Assembly: GCF_026230175.1 (NCBI RefSeq)
Contig: NZ_CP104208.1
Coordinates: forward strand, 1,364,001 to 1,428,000
Length of the DNA: 64,000 bases
Direction of reading: 5' to 3'
Origin: Desulfovibrio mangrovi
Lineage (GTDB): Bacteria > Desulfobacterota > Desulfovibrionia > Desulfovibrionales > Desulfovibrionaceae
Shown: piece after piece, positions 39,242 to 47,545 of the stretch
How positions within the stretch are numbered: position 1 is the stretch's first letter
Layout of the letters: each line of letters starts with the position of its first letter
Program-made: the position numbers and the translations under genes
Notes under the pieces: model-generated
What the model was told of the DNA's origin: nothing
Database searches by the model: none
What the model saw: the letters and a program-made list of their open reading frames with translations, nothing else

Positions 39242-40891
39242 TTACCACGCCCTGTCACGGATAACCGTAGCCAGCTCACTCAATGACATCAGAAGACTAT
39301 CGCATGTATTGGATACCCCACCAGCGACGCCGCAGCAAACAACACGCTCCAGCTCTTCGGCATCCCGCCTGACACGAACAGCCCCGACATTCCCACTCTC
39401 CCCTTTTATTCTGTGAGCAAGGCGTCCCAAGTTCACTAAGTCCTTTTCCCTGAGCAGCCTCTCGACATCATTAATATAGGTCGGAATCCACGTAAGAACC
39501 TCATTTAGCAATTCCGCATACTGCGACATTCCTATTCCCATTTCATTCAAGGCAAACTGAACGTCCAGCACCGGTAACACTTCAGTAACCGGGGAACCAC
39601 AGTCTATTTTGGGGGGCGAACCACTGGCTATCCCCTCAGAAGAAGGTATTGCCCCGGGTTCATAGCTATCATGAGCAAACACCAAAACGCCTTCCGAGTG
39701 CAGAAGAGGGTCCGCATAAACCTCCTCCAGTGCTCCCTGCAGAAGGGCATGCAACACTGGAACAGTAAGGGGTTTCTTCAGAACCCCCAGCATCCCTGAT
39801 TCGCGACAAGCTTCCGCTACAGACGGTACCTCGTCGGCAGTGAGGGCAAATACCGGCACGAGCCTGTAGCGCGTCAGCTTCTTCAACCTTCGCGCAACTT
39901 CATAACCGTCCATACCCGGCATGGAAATATCCACAAAGACCATACGATAATTTGAATGCTCTGCCGCCTCCAACGCCCTGAAGCCAGACTCGAAATGCTG
40001 TGGAACCAATCCGGCATTGCGTAGCACGTGCAGACTCACCTCTGCACTTAACGGACTGTCCTCAACCAGCAGGACAGACGTCTTGCTGTCCACATCCGGC
40101 TCCGCATTATCGTTCCCATACCCTTTCCGGAATGATGAGAAATCCGTGTCGGCCTCCTTGCTCCGATGCAATTCATCCGTCTCCCCCTGCCCCTCCACCA
40201 CCTCGGGGCCATCAATCATCAAGACATAGCCCCCAAAGGCAACTGACCAACTTTTCCCTCTTTCCTGAGAAATTCTTTGCACGGGGTTTAGTACAAAGCT
40301 CCGGACCGAGACATATAATGCCGCAAGTGCCAACAGGGCAAAACCGAGACAGGGCAACAGAACCCAACTGAAACTCCCCCCCGTCGAAATCTGCACTGAA
40401 AAAATGGAGGCGCTGCTGGACTGTTGCGAGCGAAGAGCTTCGGCAAGAAAGAGCATGCGGCTTTTGCACGGCACCCAGAGTCCCTCAAGGTCGAATTCTT
40501 TCCTGTCATGCTGTGCAAGGACCCCAAGAATCTCCCTACCCTCTGCCAAAACATCCGAAACCGCACTAAACTGCGATGCTTCAGCCAAATCCATATAACG
40601 ATCAACAATGCGAAGATGGAGTTGGCGTTCCGCCCCTTCCGGGGTGGCAATCATGCTATCTCCGGTAAGAACAACCAACTCGAGTAAGGCTGCGCTCTGA
40701 AGTCGATTTGCCTGCTGAGCGTCAACGCTGTTGGGGGAACCGGATGAAGGCACATGGGGCGCGGAAGAAACCTCCCAGGCCAGCATCAATGTCACCAAAA
40801 GGATGCAGCCGACCGCCCCGAAAAACAGATTCAGGAGCGTTGACAGGGAAACCCGCATGGTTCCTCTATGATGAGAGAGACGCATGACCAT
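39242..40891 (-). CDS. Membrane-anchored REC-Hpt signalling protein without kinase domain
   Basis: This 549-residue protein has two transmembrane helices (about 17-38 and 174-198) flanking a periplasmic domain of about 135 residues. After a poorly conserved linker comes a receiver domain (SVLLVEDSP at 272, phospho-acceptor Asp321 in VFVDISMPGMDG, Thr351, Lys372/373) and a C-terminal Hpt domain with His493 in HRIKGESG. No dimerisation helix or HATPase domain is seen where hybrid kinases have them. So the protein could relay but not start a phosphate transfer; a separate kinase is needed. An ATG at 40858 after AGAGGA is an alternative start. It is convergent with sat; any tie to sulfate metabolism is speculative. 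Confidence 0.82.
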   Translation of the reverse strand: MVMRLSHHRGTMRVSLSTLLNLFFGAVGCILLVTLMLAWEVSSAPHVPSSGSPNSVDAQQANRLQSAALLELVVLTGDSMIATPEGAERQLHLRIVDRYMDLAEASQFSAVSDVLAEGREILGVLAQHDRKEFDLEGLWVPCKSRMLFLAEALRSQQSSSASIFSVQISTGGSFSWVLLPCLGFALLALAALYVSVRSFVLNPVQRISQERGKSWSVAFGGYVLMIDGPEVVEGQGETDELHRSKEADTDFSSFRKGYGNDNAEPDVDSKTSVLLVEDSPLSAEVSLHVLRNAGLVPQHFESGFRALEAAEHSNYRMVFVDISMPGMDGYEVARRLKKLTRYRLVPVFALTADEVPSVAEACRESGMLGVLKKPLTVPVLHALLQGALEEVYADPLLHSEGVLVFAHDSYEPGAIPSSEGIASGSPPKIDCGSPVTEVLPVLDVQFALNEMGIGMSQYAELLNEVLTWIPTYINDVERLLREKDLVNLGRLAHRIKGESGNVGAVRVRRDAEELERVVCCGVAGGVSNTCDSLLMSLSELATVIRDRAW

Positions 40892-41006
40892 ACTGCCGCC
40901 TGGGTTAACGTAAACAGATAGTGAAAAACTACTGCGCCAAAGCGCAGAAAGGCATGATTTGATCTCAAGAACAAACCCGGCTTAATGCCTCACGCCCATA
41001 AAGGGA

Positions 41007-41750
41007 TCAGGCGTAAGACCATCGGGGAATGAAACGCCACGCCCCCCCCAGTGCGGCATCAAACCGACGCGCCTCCGGCATCATGCCCTCCAGATGCTGC
41101 CAGAACGCCTTGGAATGGTTGTGATGTACACAGTGCGCCAATTCATGCAGACAAACATACCTGAGCATAGGCTCCGGCAACAACATCAATCTGGCATTCA
41201 GATTGATGGTATTATCCACGGAACAACTCCCCCAACGGCTACGCTGCAGGCGGATGCGCACATCTTTCAACACAATCCCCTGCCGCTCGGCCAATTCATA
41301 CATCAACGGAATCAAAAATACCGTTGCCTGTCGCTTCAGCCATTCTCGAAGAAACGTCTGAATCCGCTGGGAATCATACCGCCCCGAAACCATAAGACCG
41401 TCTCCGTTCTCCCGCACGGAAAAAGGACGAGAAGAGGGAGCATACCGTATAGGCACAACCTTTCCGGCCCCCCTCAACAGAACCGCTTCAGGAAAATCCG
41501 GCTCGTTGGCATATTGTTCCACACGCTGCTGGAACTGATCGGCAACCCTCGCTATCCAATCCTTCTTGCGTTGCACAATGGACGGAATGCGTGAAAGATC
41601 ATAGGCTTGCGGCACGACAACGATCAGCCCTTCCAATGCGGAATAGCGCAACGACACTCGCTTTGCCCGTGCGCTCCGCCTGACAGAATAGGGAATGTCC
41701 GCTTCCGGCTTTGCCGGCTGAGAGTTATCCAGTCCTTCACGTGTAAGCAT
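41007..41750 (-). CDS. YgjP-type M48-family metallopeptidase (DUF45)
   Basis: A 247-residue cytosolic protein with the zinc-peptidase signature HELAHCVHHNHSKAFW and the upstream RSRWGSCS motif that define the YgjP/DUF45 (SprT-like) family. The start at 41750 (MLTREGL) follows AAAGAG; the frame opens further but that part lies under the divergent gene's promoter. YgjP proteins are often linked to restriction-modification or nucleoside handling genes, but none are nearby and the substrate is unknown. It faces away from the VKOR-like gene. Confidence 0.88.
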   Translation of the reverse strand: MLTREGLDNSQPAKPEADIPYSVRRSARAKRVSLRYSALEGLIVVVPQAYDLSRIPSIVQRKKDWIARVADQFQQRVEQYANEPDFPEAVLLRGAGKVVPIRYAPSSRPFSVRENGDGLMVSGRYDSQRIQTFLREWLKRQATVFLIPLMYELAERQGIVLKDVRIRLQRSRWGSCSVDNTINLNARLMLLPEPMLRYVCLHELAHCVHHNHSKAFWQHLEGMMPEARRFDAALGGAWRFIPRWSYA

Positions 41751-41868
41751 GGCAAACTCTTTACCCTGAAACAGATACACAGTACAGTACCGCCCGAACC
41801 GGCTTTGATCATGAGAAATAATATCCCGCTGGCACCCTTGCGTGATTCCGGCGAATGTGGAGCAAGTC

Positions 41869-42843
41869 ATGTTTGAGCAGTCTCGGAAGAATAGAGTTGC
41901 ATGGATTCCAGCCTTCTTAGCCCTGACAGGATTGACATACTCCACCCTGCAGGCTCTGGGAAAGGCCGAAAGCTTTTGCATCACAACCGGGTGCGAACTG
42001 TTCAAGGACATCACAATCCAAGGTTACTCCCTGTGGTGGTTCGGCAGCGCATTCTTCGCCTTTACGTTGCTGTTATGCCTGGCAGGTCGTCGTCCTATTG
42101 CGCTGGCTGTTGCAACGCTGGCTCTCTTCATCGATATTTTGCTTCTGGTTTTCATGGCTTTTACAGCCCCCTGCTTTGCCTGCCTCGTTGCGGCGTTACT
42201 TATCGCCTTGATTTTCTACTCCCTTTATCGTGATACCGGCGCTCGCAACCGCCGGAGCAGCCTCCTGCTCACCGTCTGGCTCTTCGCCTTCTGCCCGAAC
42301 ATTTTCGGCACGCTTAACGAATCATTGGGAGTGTGGGCCATCGCCGGCCCGGAAAAGGCAGACATGCAGGTTTTCTTCTCGCCCAGTTGCCCGGTTTGTC
42401 TTGCCACTATCGAACGATTCGCCGTCAATCCAGACGCCAGAATCGCCTTCATCCCTGTTGCCGAAAGTGAAGCGGACATTGAGTCCATTGCCCGCATCAG
42501 CAACTCCATGCAGGAAGGAACCTCATTCTATATTGCCTTCAAACGCACCACCCGCCCTGCGGAAAACCCCGTCTCAACATCGGTTCCCCTTGCGCTTCGC
42601 TGGGATCTCTTCCGCAACAAAGCACGCCTCGGAGCACTTGGCGCAACACGCATCCCGGTTTTGGTTACCAGCGGGGTTCCACGCTCTCTGCTTGATGCCT
42701 CCCCCTCCTTTGATGGCGGCATTCCCCCTATCCAGAACAGCACACCATCCATGCCGCAGTCTCCCGCATTCCAACCAACAATGCCGAATATTGAACAATT
42801 CGCCGGATGCGGCGGAGAAGCAGCTCCCCCCTGTCCGCAATAA
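41869..42843 (+). CDS. VKOR/thioredoxin-like membrane disulfide protein
   Basis: The 324-residue product starts at the ATG at 41869 after GGAGC. Four or five transmembrane helices fill residues about 12-145. A loop Cys pair (Cys37, Cys42) and a CxxC at a helix end (Cys102-Cys105, in APCFAC) match the layout of vitamin K epoxide reductase-type disulfide-forming enzymes. A thioredoxin-like region follows (about 163 onward) with CPVC (Cys174-Cys177), then a proline-, serine- and glutamine-rich tail. VKOR proteins oxidise a partner thioredoxin-fold domain using a quinone, here fused. Similarity is by layout and not by strong sequence match, so the family call is tentative. Role in periplasmic cytochrome or hydrogenase disulfide handling is inferred. 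Confidence 0.6.
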   Translation: MFEQSRKNRVAWIPAFLALTGLTYSTLQALGKAESFCITTGCELFKDITIQGYSLWWFGSAFFAFTLLLCLAGRRPIALAVATLALFIDILLLVFMAFTAPCFACLVAALLIALIFYSLYRDTGARNRRSSLLLTVWLFAFCPNIFGTLNESLGVWAIAGPEKADMQVFFSPSCPVCLATIERFAVNPDARIAFIPVAESEADIESIARISNSMQEGTSFYIAFKRTTRPAENPVSTSVPLALRWDLFRNKARLGALGATRIPVLVTSGVPRSLLDASPSFDGGIPPIQNSTPSMPQSPAFQPTMPNIEQFAGCGGEAAPPCPQ

Positions 42844-42848
42844 GCACC

Positions 42849-42876
42849 AAAATAGCAGTTTTGCTTTTTCGAATAA
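42849..42876 (+). terminator. Weak terminator after VKOR-like gene
   Basis: AAAATAGCA, a short loop and TGCTTTTT form a bulged stem running into a T-tract, a few bases after the stop codon. Confidence 0.35.
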
Positions 42877-42927
42877 CTTCGGATGTATGCGGCCGTTTGA
42901 TTACACACTCAGAATGTTCTGATTTTG

Positions 42928-42956
42928 TTGACCTTTTTTTCGAATCAGACTATGTG
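42928..42956 (+). promoter_or_regulatory. Predicted promoter of the dsrMKJOP operon
   Basis: TTGACC, a 17-base T-rich spacer and TATGTG lie upstream of the RsbRD-like gene. The following TGTGAAAA and TTTTCGACA form a loose dyad that could be a binding site for a CRP/FNR- or Rex-type regulator. The stretch 42957-43184 holds no other gene. Confidence 0.45.
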
Positions 42957-43184
42957 AAAAAAATAATTTTCGACAGCCCTGTCTAGGCACCGTCACAACC
43001 GTCTGCAAAGGCCCTCTTATCCGGTGATTTCATTTGGACAATGTCCAAAAAACGCCGTATACGGGGGCCCGAGATTGGACTTAGCGGTGCCTTATGTTGC
43101 GCATTTCGTCACAATGGCAACGACAGTCGCAATGAACCAAGCACCCGTACTGTAATTGAAGCACCTCAACAATCGATTTCACTG

Positions 43185-43724
43185 ATGAGCATACTGGGTA
43201 GCCTGCAGGAGCATCGCGAAGCGATCACCAAGGAATGGATAGACGTAATTTACGGAACCTATCCATTTGACACCGTTGGTTTTCTACGAAGCCAGACCAA
43301 CGCATTTTCCAATCCGGTCGGAGCAAAGACCAGAAAGGCTGCGGAGACCATTGTCTCCGCGCTGCTTGCCCCGACCCTCGATTCTGAAACGGTTTCTCCA
43401 GCCGTTGACGAACTCATCCGGGTCCGTGCCGTTCAGAAGTTTGCACCTGATCAGGCCATGGCCGTCATTTTCTTCCTCAAAACAATTATCCGTAAACATA
43501 TCAAGGCAGCGCTAACCTCAACGGCAGCGTATGATGAGTTGCTTGGCATTGAAGCCAAGATAGACTCCATCGCCTTGCAGGGTTTCAAGATCTACAGCGA
43601 ATGCAGAGACAGAATTCAGCAACTTCGAGTTGAGGAATTCAAGCGTGCGCACTCACAGCTCATTCGAAGAGCTGAGCGTATATTGGAAAAACCGGTTGGG
43701 GAACCGGATAACGAAAACCGATAG
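43185..43724 (+). CDS. RsbRD N-terminal-domain protein preceding dsrM
   Basis: The 179-residue helical protein resembles the N-terminal domain of RsbRD-type sensors (MSILGSLQEHREAITKEW, then TYPFDTVGFLRSQTNAFSNPVG). In Desulfovibrio this gene precedes dsrM, so it is probably part of the dsr transcript. The domain binds unknown ligands in stressosome proteins; here the STAS part is missing, so it is a single-domain sensor or adaptor. Start choice is open: the ATG at 43185 gives the expected family N-terminus but lacks a ribosome site, while an ATG at 43041 would add 48 residues of unconserved sequence, also without one. The gap to dsrM is 19 bases. Confidence 0.75.
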   Translation: MSILGSLQEHREAITKEWIDVIYGTYPFDTVGFLRSQTNAFSNPVGAKTRKAAETIVSALLAPTLDSETVSPAVDELIRVRAVQKFAPDQAMAVIFFLKTIIRKHIKAALTSTAAYDELLGIEAKIDSIALQGFKIYSECRDRIQQLRVEEFKRAHSQLIRRAERILEKPVGEPDNENR

Positions 43725-43743
43725 CCTAGCAGCGAGGTACGGA

Positions 43744-44748
43744 ATGATTATTTCACTTCTCGCGGTCACAGCATTGGGAGTCATGGCTTGGATGGGAGCC
43801 CAGATGGGTCTCCAGTACGTCTTTGCAGCATGCATTCCCTACACTGCTTTGATCGTCTTCCTGATCGGGTTTGCTTGGCGGATTATGGACTGGGCCCGTC
43901 GCCCTGTTCCGTTCCGCATCCCGACCACCGGAGGCCAGCAAAAGTCTCTGCCCTGGATCAAGCCCGCATCTCTGGACAACCCGTCCGACACCACCGGTGT
44001 CATCATCCGCATGGTTCTTGAAGTGTTGCTGTTCAGATCCCTGTTCAGAAACACCTCTGTTTCCATCGAAGGCGGCAACCGTGTTGTCTACTGGTCCAAC
44101 AAGTTCCTGTGGTTGTTTGCCCTTATTTTCCATTACTGTTTCCTGCTTATCTTTGTTCGCCACTTCCGTTTCTTCATGGAGCCTGTTCCGTTTGTCATCA
44201 GCGCTCTTGAGACTCTGGACGGCATGATGCAGATTGGTGTTCCCCGCCTGTTCATGACGGATGCCCTTGTTGTTCTGGCACTGTGCTACCTGCTCGGTCG
44301 CCGTCTCTTTGACCAGAAGGTGAAGTACATTTCGCTCATCAACGACTACTTCCCCCTCTGTCTTATCTTCGGTCTGGTGGGCAGCGGCATTTCCATGCGC
44401 TACTTCACCAAGGTTGATATCGCTTCCGTGAAGACCTTCACCATGAGCCTTGTCAACCTGAGCCCCGATACCGCCGCACTGGCCAACATCGGCGCCCCCT
44501 TCCTGATTCACATGTTCTTCCTGTCAGTACTCCTCATGTACTTCCCCTTCAGCAAGCTCATGCACATGGGTGGCGTATTCCTGAGCCCGACCAGAAACCT
44601 TCCCAACGATTCCCGTGTGAAGCTCCACGTGAACCCGTGGAACCCTGCAAAGGAATACCGCACGTACGAAGAGTACGAGGACGATTTCAGGGATGCTATG
44701 TATGAAGCGGGTCTCCCTGTTGTTAAACTGCCGGAAGACGCAGAGTAA
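43744..44748 (+). CDS. dsrM: DsrM, membrane b-type cytochrome of the DsrMKJOP complex
   Basis: Inner-membrane menaquinone-interacting cytochrome b of the NarI family that passes electrons to DsrK. The start at 43744 (MIISLLAVTALG) follows GAGG; the frame opens earlier but overlaps the preceding gene. The 334 residues have about six hydrophobic segments with histidines suited as heme ligands (HYCFLLIFVRHF and HMFFLSVLLMYF...KLMHMGG). Ends 12 bases before dsrK. Confidence 0.96.
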   Translation: MIISLLAVTALGVMAWMGAQMGLQYVFAACIPYTALIVFLIGFAWRIMDWARRPVPFRIPTTGGQQKSLPWIKPASLDNPSDTTGVIIRMVLEVLLFRSLFRNTSVSIEGGNRVVYWSNKFLWLFALIFHYCFLLIFVRHFRFFMEPVPFVISALETLDGMMQIGVPRLFMTDALVVLALCYLLGRRLFDQKVKYISLINDYFPLCLIFGLVGSGISMRYFTKVDIASVKTFTMSLVNLSPDTAALANIGAPFLIHMFFLSVLLMYFPFSKLMHMGGVFLSPTRNLPNDSRVKLHVNPWNPAKEYRTYEEYEDDFRDAMYEAGLPVVKLPEDAE

Positions 44749-44760
44749 TAAGGAGCAGCC

Positions 44761-46368
44761 ATGTCAATGCCTACCCCTGAAGAGTTGATCAAAATCAACT
44801 ACAATACCCCGGCTGAGTCCTGGATGGACATCAAGCCGGAAATCGTTCCCGGCGCAGTTGCTTATCCTGCCAAGAAGGAAACCATGGAAGGGCTGCATAT
44901 GCCCAACCCCCACACCTGGGACCCCTTCGAAGAAGACTGGAACCTGCCCGAGAACTGGGAAGAGATCATCTACAACGGCCTGAAGGAACGTCTTGAAAAG
45001 TACCGCTCCTTCAAGCTGTTCATGGATATCTGTGTTCGCTGTGGCGCCTGTGCCGATAAGTGCCATTACTACATCGGTTCCGGCGATCCCAAGAACATGC
45101 CTGTGCTGCGCGCTGAACTGCTGCGCTCCGTATACCGCAAGGACTTCACCACTGCAGGCAAGATTCTCGGCAAGCTCGCCGGCGCCCGCAAGCTGGATAA
45201 GGAAGTCATCAAGGAGTGGTTCTACTACTTCTACCAGTGTACTGAATGCCGTCGCTGTTCGCTGTTCTGCCCCTACGGCATCGACACTGCGGAAGTGACC
45301 ATGATGGCACGCGAACTGCTGCACGAGCTCGGCCTTGGTCTTCACTGGATCATGGACCCCGTCAGCAACTGTAACCGCACCGGTAACCACCTCGGCATCA
45401 CCCCCCACGCCTTCAAGGAAATCGTGGAATTCCTGTGTGATGACATCGAGGAAATCACCGGCGTACGCATCAACCCGCCCCTCAACGAACCCGGCCACGA
45501 AGTGCTGTTCATCACCCCCTCCGGCGACGCTTTCGCCGATCCGGGTATCTACACCTTCATGGGCTACCTGATGCTCTTTGAAGAAATCGGGCTGGACTAC
45601 ACCCTGTCCACCTACGCATCTGAAGGCGGCAACTTCGGTCTCTTCACCTCTTCCAAGATGATGAAGAAGCTGAACGCCAAGATGTACGCCGAAGCCGAGC
45701 GCCTCGGTTCCAAGTGGATTCTGGGTGGCGAATGCGGCCACATGTGGCGCGTCATCAACCAGTACATGTCCACCATGAACGGTCCCACTCCGAGCTGCAT
45801 GGAAACCCCGGTCAACCCCATCACGGGCACCGTGTTCCATAACGCCGCTGAGACCAAGATGGTGCACATCACCGAGTTCACCGCAGACCTCATCAAGCAT
45901 GACAAGCTGCGTCTCGACCCGTCCCGCAACGATCATCTGCGCGTTACCTTCCACGACTCCTGCAACCCGGCTCGTGCCATGGGTCTGCTTGAAGAGCCGC
46001 GTGAAGTTCTCAAGGCAGCATGTAACAACTTCTTCGAAATGCCCGAGAACACCATCCGCGAACAGACCTTCTGCTGCGGTGCCGGTTCCGGTCTCAACAC
46101 CGACGAAATCATGGAAATCCGCATGCGCGGCGCCCTGCCCCGAGGCAACGCCCTGCGCTACGTGCAGGAAAAGCACGACGTCAACACGCTGGCATGTATC
46201 TGTGCCATCGACCGTGCAACCCTGCCTCCCCTGGCTGACTACTGGGCACCCGGCGTCAGCGTTTACGGCACCCACGAACTCGTCGCCAACGCTCTTGTCA
46301 TGAAGGGCGAGAAGAAGCGTACCATGGACCTCAGGCAGAATGACCTGCCCGGGATGGAGGATGAATAA
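44761..46368 (+). CDS. dsrK: DsrK, HdrD-like iron-sulfur subunit
   Basis: Cytoplasm-facing catalytic subunit related to heterodisulfide reductase HdrD; it is thought to reduce the DsrC trisulfide or disulfide and so tie the membrane quinone pool to sulfite reduction. The 535 residues carry two [4Fe-4S] motifs (CVRCGACADKC and CTECRRCSLFC) and CCG-type cysteine sequences (GGECGHMWR and FCCGAGSG) for a noncubane cluster. The ATG follows AAGGAG. Highly biased codon use shows strong expression. Confidence 0.98.
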   Translation: MSMPTPEELIKINYNTPAESWMDIKPEIVPGAVAYPAKKETMEGLHMPNPHTWDPFEEDWNLPENWEEIIYNGLKERLEKYRSFKLFMDICVRCGACADKCHYYIGSGDPKNMPVLRAELLRSVYRKDFTTAGKILGKLAGARKLDKEVIKEWFYYFYQCTECRRCSLFCPYGIDTAEVTMMARELLHELGLGLHWIMDPVSNCNRTGNHLGITPHAFKEIVEFLCDDIEEITGVRINPPLNEPGHEVLFITPSGDAFADPGIYTFMGYLMLFEEIGLDYTLSTYASEGGNFGLFTSSKMMKKLNAKMYAEAERLGSKWILGGECGHMWRVINQYMSTMNGPTPSCMETPVNPITGTVFHNAAETKMVHITEFTADLIKHDKLRLDPSRNDHLRVTFHDSCNPARAMGLLEEPREVLKAACNNFFEMPENTIREQTFCCGAGSGLNTDEIMEIRMRGALPRGNALRYVQEKHDVNTLACICAIDRATLPPLADYWAPGVSVYGTHELVANALVMKGEKKRTMDLRQNDLPGMEDE

Positions 46369-46370
46369 CC

Positions 46371-46757
46371 ATGTATAACACCAAGTACGTTCTCCCCGGT
46401 CTGCTGATCTTCCTGGCACTGTTCACCTCTCCCTTCTGGGCTGGCAAGGTCTTCGGTACCGCTTCCTATGAGCGCCCGAAACTGGCTCTGCCTGCCGACC
46501 AGAAGGAGTGCATTGAGCCTGTGGAATATATGCGAGCCGAACATATGCAGATTCTGGATACTTGGCGCGATCAGGCCCTGCGCGAAGGCAAGCGCACCTA
46601 CGTTGCCTCCAATGGCAAAGTATGGAACGTCAGCCTGCAGAACACCTGTATGAAGTGTCACACCAACAAAGCAGAGTTCTGTGACAAGTGCCATACCTCC
46701 AATAGCGTGACCCCCTATTGCTGGGATTGTCACGTCGAGCCGAAGGGGAATCAATAA
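46371..46757 (+). CDS. dsrJ: DsrJ, triheme cytochrome c
   Basis: Periplasmic cytochrome c anchored by an uncleaved N-terminal helix (LLIFLALFTSPFW). The 128 residues bear three CxxCH heme sites: CMKCH 93-97, CDKCH 104-108 and CWDCH 117-121. Cys47 (KECIEP) is the conserved residue believed to give one heme an unusual His/Cys ligation. Two bases separate it from dsrK, and its stop codon overlaps the dsrO start. Confidence 0.97.
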   Translation: MYNTKYVLPGLLIFLALFTSPFWAGKVFGTASYERPKLALPADQKECIEPVEYMRAEHMQILDTWRDQALREGKRTYVASNGKVWNVSLQNTCMKCHTNKAEFCDKCHTSNSVTPYCWDCHVEPKGNQ

Positions 46758-47536
46758 TGAAACGTAGCAGAAGACAATTCCTCAAGGTTGCCAGCCTTTC
46801 CGTTCTGGGTCTGAGCACCCACCTTGCCACTGGCGGCATTGTCAATGCCGCGGAGCAGGGCGCGCAGTACCTGCCCAACGAAAACGGCTTGAAGGCCGGT
46901 CGCTGGGCCATGGTTATCGACACCCGCGCGTTCGAGACGCCTGAGGACTTTGACGTATGCGTAAAGGCATGCCACAAGGCCCACAACGTCCCTAACATTC
47001 CCAACAATCAGAACATCAAGTGGCTCTGGACTGACACGTACGAGCACGTTTTCCCTGAGCAGGGCAATAACCACATGTCCGAATCTCTGGAAAACCGCGA
47101 CTTCTTCGTGCTGTGCAACCACTGTGAGAATCCTCCCTGTGTTCGCGTATGCCCCACCAAGGCAACCTACAAGAAGCCTGACGGCATCGTGGCCATGGAC
47201 TACCACCGCTGCATCGGCTGCCGCTTCTGTATGGCCGGCTGCCCTTACGGCGCCCGCTCCTTCAACTTCTCCGATCCCCGCAAGCATCTGGACATGGGTG
47301 AAGTAAATCCCGAGTTCCCGACCCGCATGCTCGGTGTTGTTGAAAAGTGTAACTTCTGCGTGGAAAGGCTTGCTCAGGGACTTATGCCTGCCTGCGTCGA
47401 GGCTGCGGAAGGCAAAATCGTTTTCGGCGACCTGAATGACCCCGAGTCCGAGGTACGCAAGGTTCTGGCCGAGAACTTCACCATCCGCCGCAAACCCAAT
47501 GTCGGTACACAGCCTGGCGTGTACTACATCATTTAG
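46757..47536 (+). CDS. dsrO: DsrO, periplasmic ferredoxin-like subunit
   Basis: Iron-sulfur protein of the DMSO reductase beta type that links DsrJ and DsrP in the periplasm. The 259-residue product starts inside the dsrJ stop (TAATG) with a Tat signal (SRRQFLKVASLSVLG). Cysteine motifs for several [4Fe-4S] clusters follow: CVKACHKAHNVP, CNHCENPPCVRVCP, CIGCRFCMAGCPYG and CNFCVERLAQG...C. Confidence 0.97.
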   Translation: MKRSRRQFLKVASLSVLGLSTHLATGGIVNAAEQGAQYLPNENGLKAGRWAMVIDTRAFETPEDFDVCVKACHKAHNVPNIPNNQNIKWLWTDTYEHVFPEQGNNHMSESLENRDFFVLCNHCENPPCVRVCPTKATYKKPDGIVAMDYHRCIGCRFCMAGCPYGARSFNFSDPRKHLDMGEVNPEFPTRMLGVVEKCNFCVERLAQGLMPACVEAAEGKIVFGDLNDPESEVRKVLAENFTIRRKPNVGTQPGVYYII

Positions 47537-47545
47537 GAGGCGGAC

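Noticed and set aside
44764-46419. A 551-codon minus-strand open frame opposite dsrK
   Set aside because: Shadow of dsrK, which has all cluster motifs.
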